DNA from: Comamonas sp. JUb58
Lineage (GTDB): Bacteria > Pseudomonadota > Gammaproteobacteria > Burkholderiales > Burkholderiaceae_C
Direction of reading: 5' to 3'
DNA length: 64,000 nt
Assembly (NCBI RefSeq): GCF_004364775.1
Contig: NZ_SOAL01000002.1
Location: 62,001 to 126,000 of the forward strand
The first letter of the stretch is position 1, and each line of letters starts with the position of its first letter. The notes below the pieces were generated by a model, which was not told the DNA's origin, made no database searches, and saw only the letters and a program-made list of their open reading frames with translations. Positions 9,832-18,471 of the stretch are shown piece after piece. The position numbers and the translations under genes are program-made.

Positions 9832-10800
9832 TCATACCGGCACATCCCCTTCAATCGTGGTGCGGTAGAGCTTGCGGCGCTGGTCGGCCGGCACGCCGGT
9901 GGCCAGGTGCAGCACGGCGCGGTTGTCCCAAAAGACCATGTCCCGGTCACGCCAGTGGTGGCGGTAGACAAACTGCGGCTGGGTGCTGTGCGCAAACAGC
10001 TCGGCCAGCAGCGCGGCCGAGCGGGCTTCGGGCAGGCCCAGGATGCGGGTGGTGAAATGCTCGCTGACAAACAGCGATTTGCGGCCGGTCTGCGAATCAG
10101 TGCGCACGACCGGGTGCACGGCGGGCTTGACCTCGGCCACCTGCGCGGCGCTCAGCGCCGGGCGGAAGGCATTGCGCTCGCGCAGTGCCTCATATTTGAG
10201 CAAGTAGCTGTGCTCGGCCAGCAGGCCCACCAGCTGCTGCTTGAGGGTGTAGGGCAGCGCCTCGTAAGCAGCCACCTGGTCGGCAAACAAGGTATCGCCA
10301 CCCACATCGGGCAGTTCCTGCGCGTGCAAGAGCGAGCCCATCGCCGGCCGGGGTTTGTACGACAGGTCGGAATGCCAGTACGCGCCGGCATCGCCCAGGC
10401 CCACGGGCTGGCCGTTTTCGATGATGTTGGAGACGATCAGGATCTCGTCATGGTCGGCCAGTTGGTAGTTGCGCAGCACATGGCGCTGCAGCGGCCCAAA
10501 GCGGCGGCTGAATGCAATCTGCTCGGCCGGGCTGATGCGCTGGTTGCGGTAGACCACAACGCTGTGGTCCTGGTGCGCCTGCTGCAGCCGGGCAAAATCC
10601 TCCGGGCCCAGCGGGCGGGCCAGGTCCAGACCCACGACCTCGACACCCAGACGGGTCTGGGCGCCAGCGGGCTGCTGGATGGGGCGCAGGCTGAAGGCCT
10701 GCGTGCTGCCAGTGGCGCTGGCCGCCTGGCTGGCGCTGTCAGGCACCGGGCGGCGGAAGAAAAACGGATGGGCAGTCAGAACATCAAACAGCGCGGACAT
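9832..10800 (-). CDS. TauD/TfdA family Fe(II)/2-oxoglutarate dioxygenase
   Basis: A 322-residue enzyme of the family that uses iron and 2-oxoglutarate to oxidise sulfonates (TauD), phenoxyacetates (TfdA) and similar compounds. The iron facial triad is visible as H and D in AYWHSDLSYK and the distal H in AVLHLATGV; the 2-oxoglutarate arginine lies in RRKLYR. An N-terminal stretch of about 35 residues precedes the usual start near FSLRPIQ. AAGGAAAG lies 5 nt or so before the ATG. The position upstream of a TauABC-type importer suggests that it attacks the compound that importer brings in, releasing sulfite if the substrate is a sulfonate. The exact substrate cannot be read from sequence. Confidence 0.9.
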   Translation of the reverse strand: MSALFDVLTAHPFFFRRPVPDSASQAASATGSTQAFSLRPIQQPAGAQTRLGVEVVGLDLARPLGPEDFARLQQAHQDHSVVVYRNQRISPAEQIAFSRRFGPLQRHVLRNYQLADHDEILIVSNIIENGQPVGLGDAGAYWHSDLSYKPRPAMGSLLHAQELPDVGGDTLFADQVAAYEALPYTLKQQLVGLLAEHSYLLKYEALRERNAFRPALSAAQVAEVKPAVHPVVRTDSQTGRKSLFVSEHFTTRILGLPEARSAALLAELFAHSTQPQFVYRHHWRDRDMVFWDNRAVLHLATGVPADQRRKLYRTTIEGDVPV

Positions 10801-11129
10801 GGCAGCTTTCCTTGGCGGACCAGTGATAGGCCCACTGTAGAAGGCGCGCTACGATCAGAAAACGAATGAAAACGCGTATCTTTATGCGCAAACCGATGAA
10901 GGGCGCTGCTGCAATGCCGATTTACCTGCTGTCATGAGGCCGTCATGCAGGGGCGCCATGATCAAAGTCTGTCGGTGCAGCACAAGCCAGCCTTGCATGC
11001 CCAGCGCCGGGGGCGACCAGATCGGACGCGCCTGGCTGCGGGTATGTGTCAGGGCTTGGCACCGGCAGCCATCTTTTTGCGGCCCGCGTCTGCGGGGCCG
11101 ATCCCACCACCCTACCCAAGCGCCAGTGG
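10801..11129. other. Intergenic gap, no gene seen
   Basis: About 330 bp between the TauD-like gene and the MidA-like gene, both on the minus strand. The part near 10840-10900 (gatcagaaaacgaatg...) is richer in A+T and is the best place for the promoter of the dioxygenase cluster. The remainder contains only short frames without family resemblance or ribosome-binding sites. A GC-rich imperfect stem near 11080-11103 lacks a U tract on the minus strand. Confidence 0.5.
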
Positions 11130-12248
11130 CTACAGCCGATGCATGCGGTCGCCCTGCACAAAGCCAGTAGGGTCCCACAAGGCCACGCCCTTGCTCAGCA
11201 TGATGGCCTTGAAGAACTCGCCCATCTCGTGCTCCATCATCAGCTTGGCCGCCTTGCTGCGGGCAATCACTTCGAGCTGGTCCAGCTTGGCAGCCAGACC
11301 GCAGTTGATCAGGAAGTGGGCCTGGCTGGTGTAGCCCAGCACATCCATGCCGGCATCCTGGGCCGCCACCGCAATGCCGGTGAAGTTCACATGGGCGGTG
11401 ATGTCCTTCAGGCCCACCAGCACCAACGGGTCACTGTCAACCTGGTGCAGGTGGTGGCAGACCAGGGTGCCCATGTGGCGCTGCGGGTGGTAGTACTCGG
11501 ATTCGCCAAAGCCGTAGTCGATCAGCAGCACCGCGCCCCGGCTGATGCGGTCGGCCAGGGTCGCCACAAAGGCTTCGCCCTGCGGGTGGACCTCGGTCAG
11601 GTACTCAGCCTCCAGCGGCAGCTCCGGCTCCATCGGCGGGCGCAGGCTGGTGGGGCGCTCGGCCCAGCCAAAGCGCAGCTCGTCGCCCTCGGCACTTGCC
11701 ACGACCACGCCGCGCTCCTGCCAAACGCCCTGCTGGCGCAGCAAGAGCTTGACCGGCATGGCATCGAGCACCTCATTGCCGACGACCACGCCCTGCATCT
11801 GCGCGGGCAGGCTGTCGGCCCACTGCACCTGGTCGCCAAAGCGGGCCAGGCGCTCTTGCTGGCGCAGGCGCAGGCTGACCGAGACATCGACAATCGTGTA
11901 GCGCGTACAGGCAGGGCCCAGGGTGGACAGCAGCTGCTCGGCCAGCGCACCGGTGCCGGCGCCAAACTCCCAGACCTCGCTGGTCTGGGTGTGGGCAAAG
12001 GCATCCTGCACCTGGGCGGCCACCAGCTCGCCAAACACCGGCGAGAGCTCGGGCGCGGTGACAAAGTCGCTGCCCTCCTCGGGCATGACGCCAAACTTGC
12101 TGCGGTCATTGGCGTAGTAGCCCAGGCCGGGCTCGTACAGCGCCATGCGCATGAAGTCATCAAACGGGATCCAACCGCCGGCCTGGGCAATAGCCTCAGC
12201 CATGCGCTTGGCCAGCACAGTCGTTAAACTAGAGGGTTCTGTATTCAC
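11130..12248 (-). CDS. SAM-dependent methyltransferase, MidA/NDUFAF7 (DUF185) family
   Basis: A class I methyltransferase of about 372 residues. The opening (GGWIPFDDFMRMALYEPGLGYY), FVTAPELSPVFGE, the SAM loop EFGAGTGALAE and the segment VVGNEVLDAMPV are hallmarks of the MidA family, whose mitochondrial member NDUFAF7 methylates an arginine of complex I. The bacterial role is unclear. The frame continues upstream only as antisense of the next gene. I favour the GTG at 12248, just behind a run of G residues; the ATG at 12203 would remove 15 residues without touching the domain. It is divergent from the short-chain reductase gene with 33 bp between starts. Confidence 0.87.
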   Translation of the reverse strand: MNTEPSSLTTVLAKRMAEAIAQAGGWIPFDDFMRMALYEPGLGYYANDRSKFGVMPEEGSDFVTAPELSPVFGELVAAQVQDAFAHTQTSEVWEFGAGTGALAEQLLSTLGPACTRYTIVDVSVSLRLRQQERLARFGDQVQWADSLPAQMQGVVVGNEVLDAMPVKLLLRQQGVWQERGVVVASAEGDELRFGWAERPTSLRPPMEPELPLEAEYLTEVHPQGEAFVATLADRISRGAVLLIDYGFGESEYYHPQRHMGTLVCHHLHQVDSDPLVLVGLKDITAHVNFTGIAVAAQDAGMDVLGYTSQAHFLINCGLAAKLDQLEVIARSKAAKLMMEHEMGEFFKAIMLSKGVALWDPTGFVQGDRMHRL

Positions 12249-12281
12249 CCCCCTATTGTCGCCGTTTGCCGCACGCTTGCC

Positions 12282-13058
12282 ATGCCAATGCCTTCTTCGA
12301 CCCCACGCACCGTACTGGTCACCGGCGCTGCCAAGCGTCTGGGCCGGGTGATTGCGCTCGGGCTGGCACGCCATGGCTGGCAGGTGGCTGTGCACTACCG
12401 GGGTTCGGCCGCCGAGGCCGCGCAGACCGCCGCCGAGTGCGCCGCGCTGTCGGGCCTGAGCGGCCATTTTGATGCGGATTTCGAGGACGAGGCCGCGGTG
12501 CGCGGCTTGCTGCCCCGGGTGGTGGCCCATTTCGGCCAGGTCGATGCCGTGGTCAACAGCGCCTCGCTGTTCGAGCACGACGGCACCGCCGATTTTGGCT
12601 ATGCCGGGCTGGAGCGCCATCTGCGCAGCAATACGGCCGCGCCCATTGTGCTGGCCCAGCTGCTGCACCAGCATATCTGCCAGCGGGGCGACGAGGCCCA
12701 GGGCGTGGTGGTGAACCTGCTGGACCAGAAGCTCTGGAACATGAACCCCGACTTTGTCAGCTACACCTTGAGCAAGGCGGCGCTGGAAGCGGCCAACACT
12801 TTGCTGGCCCAGGCGTTGGCGCCGCGCCTGCGGGTGGTGGGCGTGGCCCCGGGCCTGACCCTGACCAGCGACTACCTGAGCCCCGAGAAGTTCGAGGCCC
12901 TGCACCGCATGAGCCCGCTGGGGCGTTCTTCCACCGCAGAAGACGTGGCAGCCACCGTGCGCTTTGCGCTGGACAACAGCTCCATCACCGGCACCAGCCT
13001 GCTGGTGGACGGCGGCCAGCACCTGATGCGGTTTGACCGCGATTTTTCGATGATGTAG
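12282..13058 (+). CDS. SDR family oxidoreductase, pteridine-reductase/FolM-like
   Basis: A 258-residue short-chain dehydrogenase. The NADP-binding TGAAKRLGR near the N-terminus (arginine/lysine in the glycine loop is typical of FolM and pteridine reductases), NSASLFE and the catalytic YTLSK are visible; the C-terminus GTSLLVDGGQHL is standard. It lies 26 nt upstream of folB, a folate gene, which supports a role as dihydromonapterin/dihydrofolate-type reductase rather than a general SDR. FolM activity itself is inferred. Confidence 0.85.
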   Translation: MPMPSSTPRTVLVTGAAKRLGRVIALGLARHGWQVAVHYRGSAAEAAQTAAECAALSGLSGHFDADFEDEAAVRGLLPRVVAHFGQVDAVVNSASLFEHDGTADFGYAGLERHLRSNTAAPIVLAQLLHQHICQRGDEAQGVVVNLLDQKLWNMNPDFVSYTLSKAALEAANTLLAQALAPRLRVVGVAPGLTLTSDYLSPEKFEALHRMSPLGRSSTAEDVAATVRFALDNSSITGTSLLVDGGQHLMRFDRDFSMM

Positions 13059-13084
13059 CGATTCGTCGCTGCCTTGCTGTTTTT

Positions 13085-13459
13085 ATGACGACATTTGACA
13101 CCGGGTTGCAAACCCTGAGCTTGACGGGCCTGCGTTTTGATGCCAATTTAGGCATCCTTGCCCATGAGAAGACTGCGCCGCAACCCATCTTGGTGGATGC
13201 GGAGATCAACATGGGCCAGCAGCCCCTGGCGCCCAGCGATGACGACATCATGCATGTGCTGGACTACCGCAAGGTGCGCCAGATCATCATCGATGAATGC
13301 ACGGCCGAGCACGTCAACCTGCTCGAGACCCTGATCGGCAAGGTCGCCCAGCGGCTGATGCAGTTGCCCAATGTGCGCGGCGTTCGCGTGAAGATCGCCA
13401 AGCTAGAGATTTTTGACGATTGCGAAGTAGCAATCCGCACCGAAACCGGACAATGGTGA
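13085..13459 (+). CDS. folB: Dihydroneopterin aldolase
   Basis: A 124-residue protein of the FolB family, which cleaves dihydroneopterin to 6-hydroxymethyl-dihydropterin and glycolaldehyde in folate synthesis. Family features are [17 protein letters not shown] near the start, [11 protein letters not shown] in the middle, the substrate-binding glutamate in EHVNLLETL and the catalytic lysine region VRVKIAKLE. Length is typical. It stands between a FolM-like reductase and ttcA on the same strand, with a 4-nt gap before the ttcA start, so the three probably form one transcript. Confidence 0.9.
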   Translation: MTTFDTGLQTLSLTGLRFDANLGILAHEKTAPQPILVDAEINMGQQPLAPSDDDIMHVLDYRKVRQIIIDECTAEHVNLLETLIGKVAQRLMQLPNVRGVRVKIAKLEIFDDCEVAIRTETGQW

Positions 13460-13463
13460 ACCT

Positions 13464-14459
13464 ATGAATGCCCCCACCGATACCGCCCACCTCCAGCCCC
13501 AGCCAGCCGCCGCGACCGGTTGGGACTTCGATGACGCCGCTGGCGACGATGCGCAGGCATCGGGCGCCAACGAGAAGCGCCTGAAGATCCAGCGCGAGAA
13601 CCACAAGCTGGAAAAGCGCCTGTGCCGCGAGGTGGCGCGCGCCATTGGCGACTACAACATGATCGAGGACGGCGACAAGGTGATGGTCTGCATGTCCGGC
13701 GGCAAGGACAGCTACACCCTGCTCGACATCCTGATGAAGCTGCGCGCCCGCGCGCCCATCAAGTTCGACCTGGTGGCCGTGAACCTGGACCAGAAGCAGC
13801 CCGGCTTTCCCGAGCATGTGCTGCCCGAGTACCTGAAAAGCGTGGGCGTCGATTTTCACATTGAGAACCAGGACACCTACAGCGTCGTCAAGCGCGTGGT
13901 GCCCGAGGGCAAGACCACCTGCGGCCTGTGCTCGCGCCTGCGCCGCGCCATTCTGTACAAGGTGGCCGACCAGCTGGGCTGCAACAAGGTGGCGCTGGGC
14001 CACCACCGCGATGACATCGTGCAGACCTTGATGCTCAACATGTTCCACGGCGGCATCATGAAGGCCATGCCACCCAAGTTGGTGAGCGACGACGGCAAGC
14101 ATGTGGTGATCCGCCCGCTGGCCTATGTGCCCGAGAAAGACACCGAGCGCTGGGCCCAGTACCGCGACTTCCCCATCATCCCCTGCAACCTCTGCGGCAG
14201 CCAGGAAAACCTGCAGCGCCAGATGATTGGCGACATGCTGCGCGAGTGGGACCGCAAGCACCCCGGCCGTGTGAACAACATGTTCCGCGCGCTGCAGCAC
14301 GTGGTGCCCACCCACCTGGCCGATCCCAAGCTGTTCGACTTCCAGAACGCCAAGCCCACCGGCATCGCCGATGAAAACGGCGACAAGGCCTTCGACCACG
14401 ATGACCTGCCCGCCAACCCCTCGCTGCCCGCCGGCATGCAGGTGGTGCAGTTGGGTTGA
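13464..14459 (+). CDS. ttcA: tRNA 2-thiocytidine(32) synthetase
   Basis: A 331-residue enzyme that thiolates cytidine 32 of certain tRNAs, using ATP and an iron-sulfur cluster. The PP-loop [11 protein letters not shown] and the cluster-binding CGLCSRLRR are both clear, and the later [13 protein letters not shown] is typical of TtcA. The third cluster cysteine is in [10 protein letters not shown]. The N-terminal 30 residues are a polar extension. It starts 4 nt after the folB stop and is followed by a strong terminator, so it ends the folM-like/folB/ttcA transcript. Confidence 0.94.
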   Translation: MNAPTDTAHLQPQPAAATGWDFDDAAGDDAQASGANEKRLKIQRENHKLEKRLCREVARAIGDYNMIEDGDKVMVCMSGGKDSYTLLDILMKLRARAPIKFDLVAVNLDQKQPGFPEHVLPEYLKSVGVDFHIENQDTYSVVKRVVPEGKTTCGLCSRLRRAILYKVADQLGCNKVALGHHRDDIVQTLMLNMFHGGIMKAMPPKLVSDDGKHVVIRPLAYVPEKDTERWAQYRDFPIIPCNLCGSQENLQRQMIGDMLREWDRKHPGRVNNMFRALQHVVPTHLADPKLFDFQNAKPTGIADENGDKAFDHDDLPANPSLPAGMQVVQLG

Positions 14460-14545
14460 TATCCATCGATTGAGAGCCATGCAGCCCTGCTTGTCGCCCC
14501 TGACTGACAGCCGCTGCCGCTCCAAGCGTTTATCGTTGAGCGCAT

Positions 14546-14579
14546 GCGCTGTGTCCTTATGGCGCAGCGCTTTTTTTTT
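14546..14579 (+). terminator. Rho-independent terminator after ttcA
   Basis: The stem GCGCTG/CAGCGC with a 13-nt loop is followed by nine T residues, about 90 nt after the ttcA stop and just ahead of the DUF4136 gene. The long U tract makes termination likely despite the large loop. Confidence 0.8.
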
Positions 14580-14592
14580 GGGAGACTGCGCC

Positions 14593-15318
14593 ATGTTTCG
14601 TTCTTTTGACAAGGCAGCACGGGCAAGCACGCCCCAGTGGCGTCGCATCGCCGGTATCGCAGCGATGGCCTGCGCCAGCCTCTGGCTGGCAGGTTGTGCC
14701 GGGGTCCGCACCATCGACAGCGATGTGCAAAGCTACTCCACTTTGCAGCAGGTACCCGCGCCGCCGACCTACCGCCTGCAGTTGCTCCCGTCCCAAGTCG
14801 CGCTGGGGCCACAATTTGATACCGTCGTGCAACAGGCGGAAGCCTCATTGGCAGGCGTAGGCCTGCGTCGCGACGATAGCCAGGGCAGCGTGATAGCGCA
14901 AATTGATGTACAAGCTCGTTACATTCCCGACAGCTGGCTGCTGCCGGGCAGCCCCTATAACCCCTATGGCGGTTTTGGCTGGGGACCCGGCTGGGGTTGG
15001 GGCTGGCGCGGCGGCATGGTATGGCGCGACACCGGCCCCTCGCTGCACTACCGCGCTGTGCAGCTGACCTTGCGCGATGTTCAGACCCAGCAGGTGGTCT
15101 ACGAGACCTCGGCCCGCTATGAAGACGTCTGGGTCGATGACCAAGTGATCTACCGCATCCTGTTTGACTCGGCCCTCAACGGCTTCCCCAAGCCACCGCA
15201 AGGCCCACGCCGCGTCAGCACCACGCTGGGCGCGCCCGCCTCGGCCCAGCCCGCATCCACACCTGCTGCGGCTGCAGCAGCCAGCAACCCCGCTACGCCC
15301 GCCGCCAAACCCAAATAA
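14593..15318 (+). CDS. DUF4136 domain lipoprotein
   Basis: A 241-residue predicted lipoprotein. The signal peptide ends in the lipobox LAGC with the cysteine at residue 35. The body matches DUF4136: YRLQLLPSQ near the start, a central loop very rich in Gly and Trp (GWGPGWGWGWRGG), then LTLRDVQTQQVVYETSARYEDVW. The tail is low-complexity Ala/Pro/Ser. It is probably anchored in the outer membrane; the function is unknown. I chose the ATG at 14593, which has GGGAG 10 nt upstream, over longer frames that overlap ttcA. The histidine phosphatase gene begins 10 nt after its stop, so they are likely co-transcribed. Confidence 0.87.
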   Translation: MFRSFDKAARASTPQWRRIAGIAAMACASLWLAGCAGVRTIDSDVQSYSTLQQVPAPPTYRLQLLPSQVALGPQFDTVVQQAEASLAGVGLRRDDSQGSVIAQIDVQARYIPDSWLLPGSPYNPYGGFGWGPGWGWGWRGGMVWRDTGPSLHYRAVQLTLRDVQTQQVVYETSARYEDVWVDDQVIYRILFDSALNGFPKPPQGPRRVSTTLGAPASAQPASTPAAAAAASNPATPAAKPK

Positions 15319-15328
15319 CAAGGAACGC

Positions 15329-15970
15329 ATGCACAGCACCCAGATCATTGCCATTCGCCACGGGGAGACCGATTGGAATCTTGCCGCACGTATCCAGGGC
15401 CATACGGACATACCGCTGAACGCCACCGGCGAACGCCAGGCCCAGCAACTGGCCCAGGCGCTGGCGGAAACCCCGCTGGCCCATATCTACAGCAGTGATC
15501 TGCAACGCGCGCTCAGCACCGCCCAGACCTTGGCGCAGGCCAATGGCGCGCCGATCAGCACCCATACCGCCTTGCGCGAACGCAGCTTTGGCGACTACGA
15601 AGGCTTCCGCTTTGCGGACATCGAGGTGTCGGACCCGCCATCGGCCCTGCGCTGGCGCAAGCGCGACCCGGTCTTTGCCCCGCCCCAGGGCGAATCGCTG
15701 CAGGTACTGCAGGCCCGCGTATCGCAGATCGTGGCCGAACTGGCCGCCGGTCACCTGGGCCAGCAGATCGCGCTGGTCGCCCATGGCGGCGTGCTTGACA
15801 GCCTCTACCGCCTGGCCACCCGCCAGGATATCCAGGCCCCCCGCACCTGGGAGCTGGCCAACACCAGCGTCAACCGCCTGCTCTGGACCCCCGACAGCGG
15901 CCTGACCCTGGTTGGCTGGGGTGACACCAGCCATCTGCAGACCATCGGGCTGGACGAAACCACCCAATAA
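15329..15970 (+). CDS. Histidine phosphatase family protein (GpmB-like)
   Basis: A 213-residue member of the histidine phosphatase superfamily. The phosphohistidine motif IRHGETDWN is at residues 8-16, the arginine in SSDLQRALSTA and the second catalytic histidine in VAHGGVLDSLY complete the active site, and the acid segment LRERSFGDYEG is present. Such proteins act as phosphatases on varied small phosphorylated metabolites and are often annotated as phosphoglycerate mutases, which may be wrong for this one. AAGGAACGC precedes the ATG. It follows the DUF4136 lipoprotein gene closely. Confidence 0.9.
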   Translation: MHSTQIIAIRHGETDWNLAARIQGHTDIPLNATGERQAQQLAQALAETPLAHIYSSDLQRALSTAQTLAQANGAPISTHTALRERSFGDYEGFRFADIEVSDPPSALRWRKRDPVFAPPQGESLQVLQARVSQIVAELAAGHLGQQIALVAHGGVLDSLYRLATRQDIQAPRTWELANTSVNRLLWTPDSGLTLVGWGDTSHLQTIGLDETTQ

Positions 15971-16200
15971 GCGGCAAGCAGCCCTCCTCCTTCCGACCAG
16001 GCTCAGCCCCGCCCCTCCGCCTCCTTCTGTGACTTTTTTGCATCAGTGCCCCTGGTGCATGCCTGGACCGGGCAGGCTGCCGTCTGCCCGCCTCAGCAAT
16101 GTCGCCCTGTGCCACCTGCGATGACACAAACAAATGAAATGCAATGCCTCATAGAGCCGATAAAATACCGAGGTATGTCAGCGTTCACTCCAACCTCTGG

Positions 16201-16249
16201 TGATCAAGTGACATTTAATTACTTTTAGAATTCACTAATTGCTTGATCA
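16201..16249. promoter_or_regulatory. Long inverted repeat in the promoter of the LysR gene
   Basis: A 358-bp gap before the LysR gene is A+T-rich in its right half. In it, TGATCAAG (16201-16208) and CTTGATCA (16242-16249) form perfect arms, with GTGA/TCAC pairing further inside. A LysR-type autoregulatory site is plausible from the position about 80-130 bp ahead of the start, but the arms are farther apart than a single LysR site. Confidence 0.4.
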
Positions 16250-16328
16250 TTATTAATAGTAGTGCGACCATCTATAGACGAGTTCAATGACTCCTCTGTG
16301 AGATTACTTAAAAGGTATTGACCGTTAT

Positions 16329-17288
16329 ATGCCAGAAGCCGAGCTGACCCGTAAACCCCTGCCGACGCCCTCCCTGCGGCAGCTGAGCTGCTTCAAGGAA
16401 GTGGCCACGCACCGCAGCTTCAGCCGTGCCGCGCAGGCCCTGTCCATGAGCCAACCCGCACTGTCTTCCGCCATCCGTGAGCTGGAGACCCTGCTGGGCA
16501 CCGCCCTGTTTGACCGCAGCACCCACCATGTCCGCCTGACGTCGGCCGGCGAAGCCGTGCGCCCGCAGGTCGAATGGATGATCAACAACTTTGTGCAAGG
16601 CGTGCAGGATCTGCAGCAGTTGCTCAAATACCAGGCCGATACCGTGCGCATCAGCTGCATCCCCTCCACCACCCACCTGCTGGCGCCTTGGCTGGCCACC
16701 TGGCAACAGTCCCACCCGATGGTGGATCTGCAGCTGCACGACATGCGCAACGACGACCTGCTGTCGTCAGTCGCCAATGGCAGCTCGGACATCGGCCTGG
16801 GCCTGGAATTCACCGTGCCTCCGTCGGTGGAGACGCAGTTCGTAACCGAGGACGAGGTCATGGCCGTCATCCCGGCCAAGCACCGCCTGGCGCAAAAAGC
16901 CGATCTGCGCTGGTCGGATTTGACCGACGAGCCGCTGGTCGTGCTCTCGCGCGGCAGCACCTACGAGATGATTGTTTCGGTATTGGAGCAGCAAGGCGTG
17001 GGCACCAGCCACACCGAAACACTGAGCTACACCGAATCGCTCTACGCGCTGGTGCAAAGCGGCCTGCGCATCGGCCTGCTCTCGCGCCTGTACACGCAAG
17101 GCCACCAGAGCGATGACTGGGTGACCATCCCCCTCAAAGGCCCCTTGCTGTCGCGCCGCATATGCCTGATGACGCGTGCCGCCAATGGCAGCCGCCGCGC
17201 CATCGTGCAGGAATGCTGGGACTACCTCTGCCAAAACATGGGCAAGGAAACGCCGCCCATCAAGCGCGCCGCTGCCAAGGCCGTTTGA
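16329..17288 (+). CDS. LysR family transcriptional regulator
   Basis: A 319-residue regulator. The N-terminal winged helix is plain (LRQLSCFKEVATHRSFSRAA, then MSQPALSSAIRELETLLG), followed by an effector-binding domain with the usual IGLGLEF and LVQSGLRIGLLSR segments. No enzyme operon lies divergent to it: the left neighbour is the end of a histidine phosphatase gene and the right neighbour, ruvB, is convergent. Its target is therefore likely elsewhere, or itself. Confidence 0.9.
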   Translation: MPEAELTRKPLPTPSLRQLSCFKEVATHRSFSRAAQALSMSQPALSSAIRELETLLGTALFDRSTHHVRLTSAGEAVRPQVEWMINNFVQGVQDLQQLLKYQADTVRISCIPSTTHLLAPWLATWQQSHPMVDLQLHDMRNDDLLSSVANGSSDIGLGLEFTVPPSVETQFVTEDEVMAVIPAKHRLAQKADLRWSDLTDEPLVVLSRGSTYEMIVSVLEQQGVGTSHTETLSYTESLYALVQSGLRIGLLSRLYTQGHQSDDWVTIPLKGPLLSRRICLMTRAANGSRRAIVQECWDYLCQNMGKETPPIKRAAAKAV

Positions 17289-17334
17289 ACCAAGGCCCAG
17301 CGGGGCCATGCGCCCCTGTTGGGCACCCGCCCTT

Positions 17335-17356
17335 AAAGCCCCAGCGATGGGGCTTT
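17335..17356. terminator. Bidirectional terminator between LysR gene and ruvB
   Basis: The palindrome AAAGCCCC-agcgat-GGGGCTTT lies between two convergent genes. An 8-bp stem bordered by A and T runs serves both strands. The T run is short, so strength is uncertain. Confidence 0.7.
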
Positions 17357-17361
17357 ATGCC

Positions 17362-18429
17362 TTACACCAACGCAGCCTGACCAGGCCCACCGCCCACCAG
17401 CCCCAAGTGGCGGTAGGCCGCCTGGGTGGCCATGCGGCCGCGCGGCGTGCGCTGCAAAAATCCTTGCTGGATCAGATACGGCTCGATCACATCCTCGATC
17501 GTGCCAGGCTCCTCGCCAATGCTGGCGGCAATATTGTCCAGGCCCACCGGACCGCCATCAAAGCGGTGCACCACTGCTTCGAGCAGCTTGCGATCCATGA
17601 TGTCAAAGCCCAAGGGGTCCACATCCAGCATGGCCAGCGCCCGGCTCGCCATTTCTTGCGTGATGCGGCCATTGCCTTTGACATCGGCGTAATCGCGCAC
17701 CCGGCGCAGCAGGCGGTTGGCAATCCGCGGCGTGCCGCGTGAGCGGCGCGCAATCTCCAGCCCGCCTTCGCCATCAATGGGGGTGTTCAGCAAGCCGGCG
17801 CTGCGCATCACGATCTTGGTCAGCTCTTCGGTGGTGTAGAACTCCAGGCGCGCGACGATGCCAAAGCGGTCGCGCAGCGGATTGGTCAGCATGCCCGCGC
17901 GCGTGGTGGCGCCCACGAGGGTGAAGGGCTGCAGGTCCAGCTTGATGGAACGTGCTGCCGGCCCTTCGCCAATCATGATGTCGATCTGGTAGTCCTCCAG
18001 CGCCGGGTAGAGGATTTCCTCGACCACGGGCGAGAGCCGGTGGATCTCGTCAATAAAGAGCACATCATTGCGCTCCAGATTGGTCAGCAACGCGGCCAGG
18101 TCCTTGGGCTTTTCCAGCACCGGGCCACTGGTCTGGCGCAGGTTCACACCCAACTCCGAGGCGATGATGTGCGACAAGGTCGTCTTGCCGAGGCCAGGCG
18201 GGCCAAACAGCAGCACATGGTCCAGTGCCTCGCTGCGCTTTTTGGCCGCACCAATGAAGATCTCCAGCTGCTCGCGCGCCTTGGCCTGGCCCACATACTC
18301 ATCGAGCTGCTTGGGGCGCAGCGCGCGCTCCAGCACCTCCTCCTGCGGCGAGGACTGGCTCGCGGAAATCACGCGGTTGTCAGGACGGGGGGCGGGCGCG
18401 GCGGCGAAGGAATCGGTGTGGATAGTCAT
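17362..18429 (-). CDS. ruvB: Holliday junction branch-migration helicase RuvB
   Basis: A 355-residue AAA+ motor that, with RuvA, drives branch migration of Holliday junctions. Walker [10 protein letters not shown] (about residues 76-84), Walker B VLFIDEIH, the sensor GATTRAG and the C-terminal winged-helix region are all present; the first 30 residues are a variable extension. Unlike the usual arrangement, ruvA is not adjacent: two secreted protease genes sit between ruvA and ruvB on the same strand. The start ATG at 18429 gives the normal length. Confidence 0.96.
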   Translation of the reverse strand: MTIHTDSFAAAPAPRPDNRVISASQSSPQEEVLERALRPKQLDEYVGQAKAREQLEIFIGAAKKRSEALDHVLLFGPPGLGKTTLSHIIASELGVNLRQTSGPVLEKPKDLAALLTNLERNDVLFIDEIHRLSPVVEEILYPALEDYQIDIMIGEGPAARSIKLDLQPFTLVGATTRAGMLTNPLRDRFGIVARLEFYTTEELTKIVMRSAGLLNTPIDGEGGLEIARRSRGTPRIANRLLRRVRDYADVKGNGRITQEMASRALAMLDVDPLGFDIMDRKLLEAVVHRFDGGPVGLDNIAASIGEEPGTIEDVIEPYLIQQGFLQRTPRGRMATQAAYRHLGLVGGGPGQAALV

Positions 18430-18471
18430 GGGTCAGTGCGGGCATGGCCAGGGCGTTGTTCAGAGACATCC

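Noticed and set aside
10882-11178. 98-residue minus-strand frame in the gap before the MidA-like gene
   Set aside because: No ribosome-binding site, no family resemblance, and it overlaps the 3' end of the MidA-like gene.
12249-13022. Long minus-strand extension of the MidA-like frame
   Set aside because: It is antisense to the SDR gene, which has clear motifs and its own start; the extension has no family similarity.
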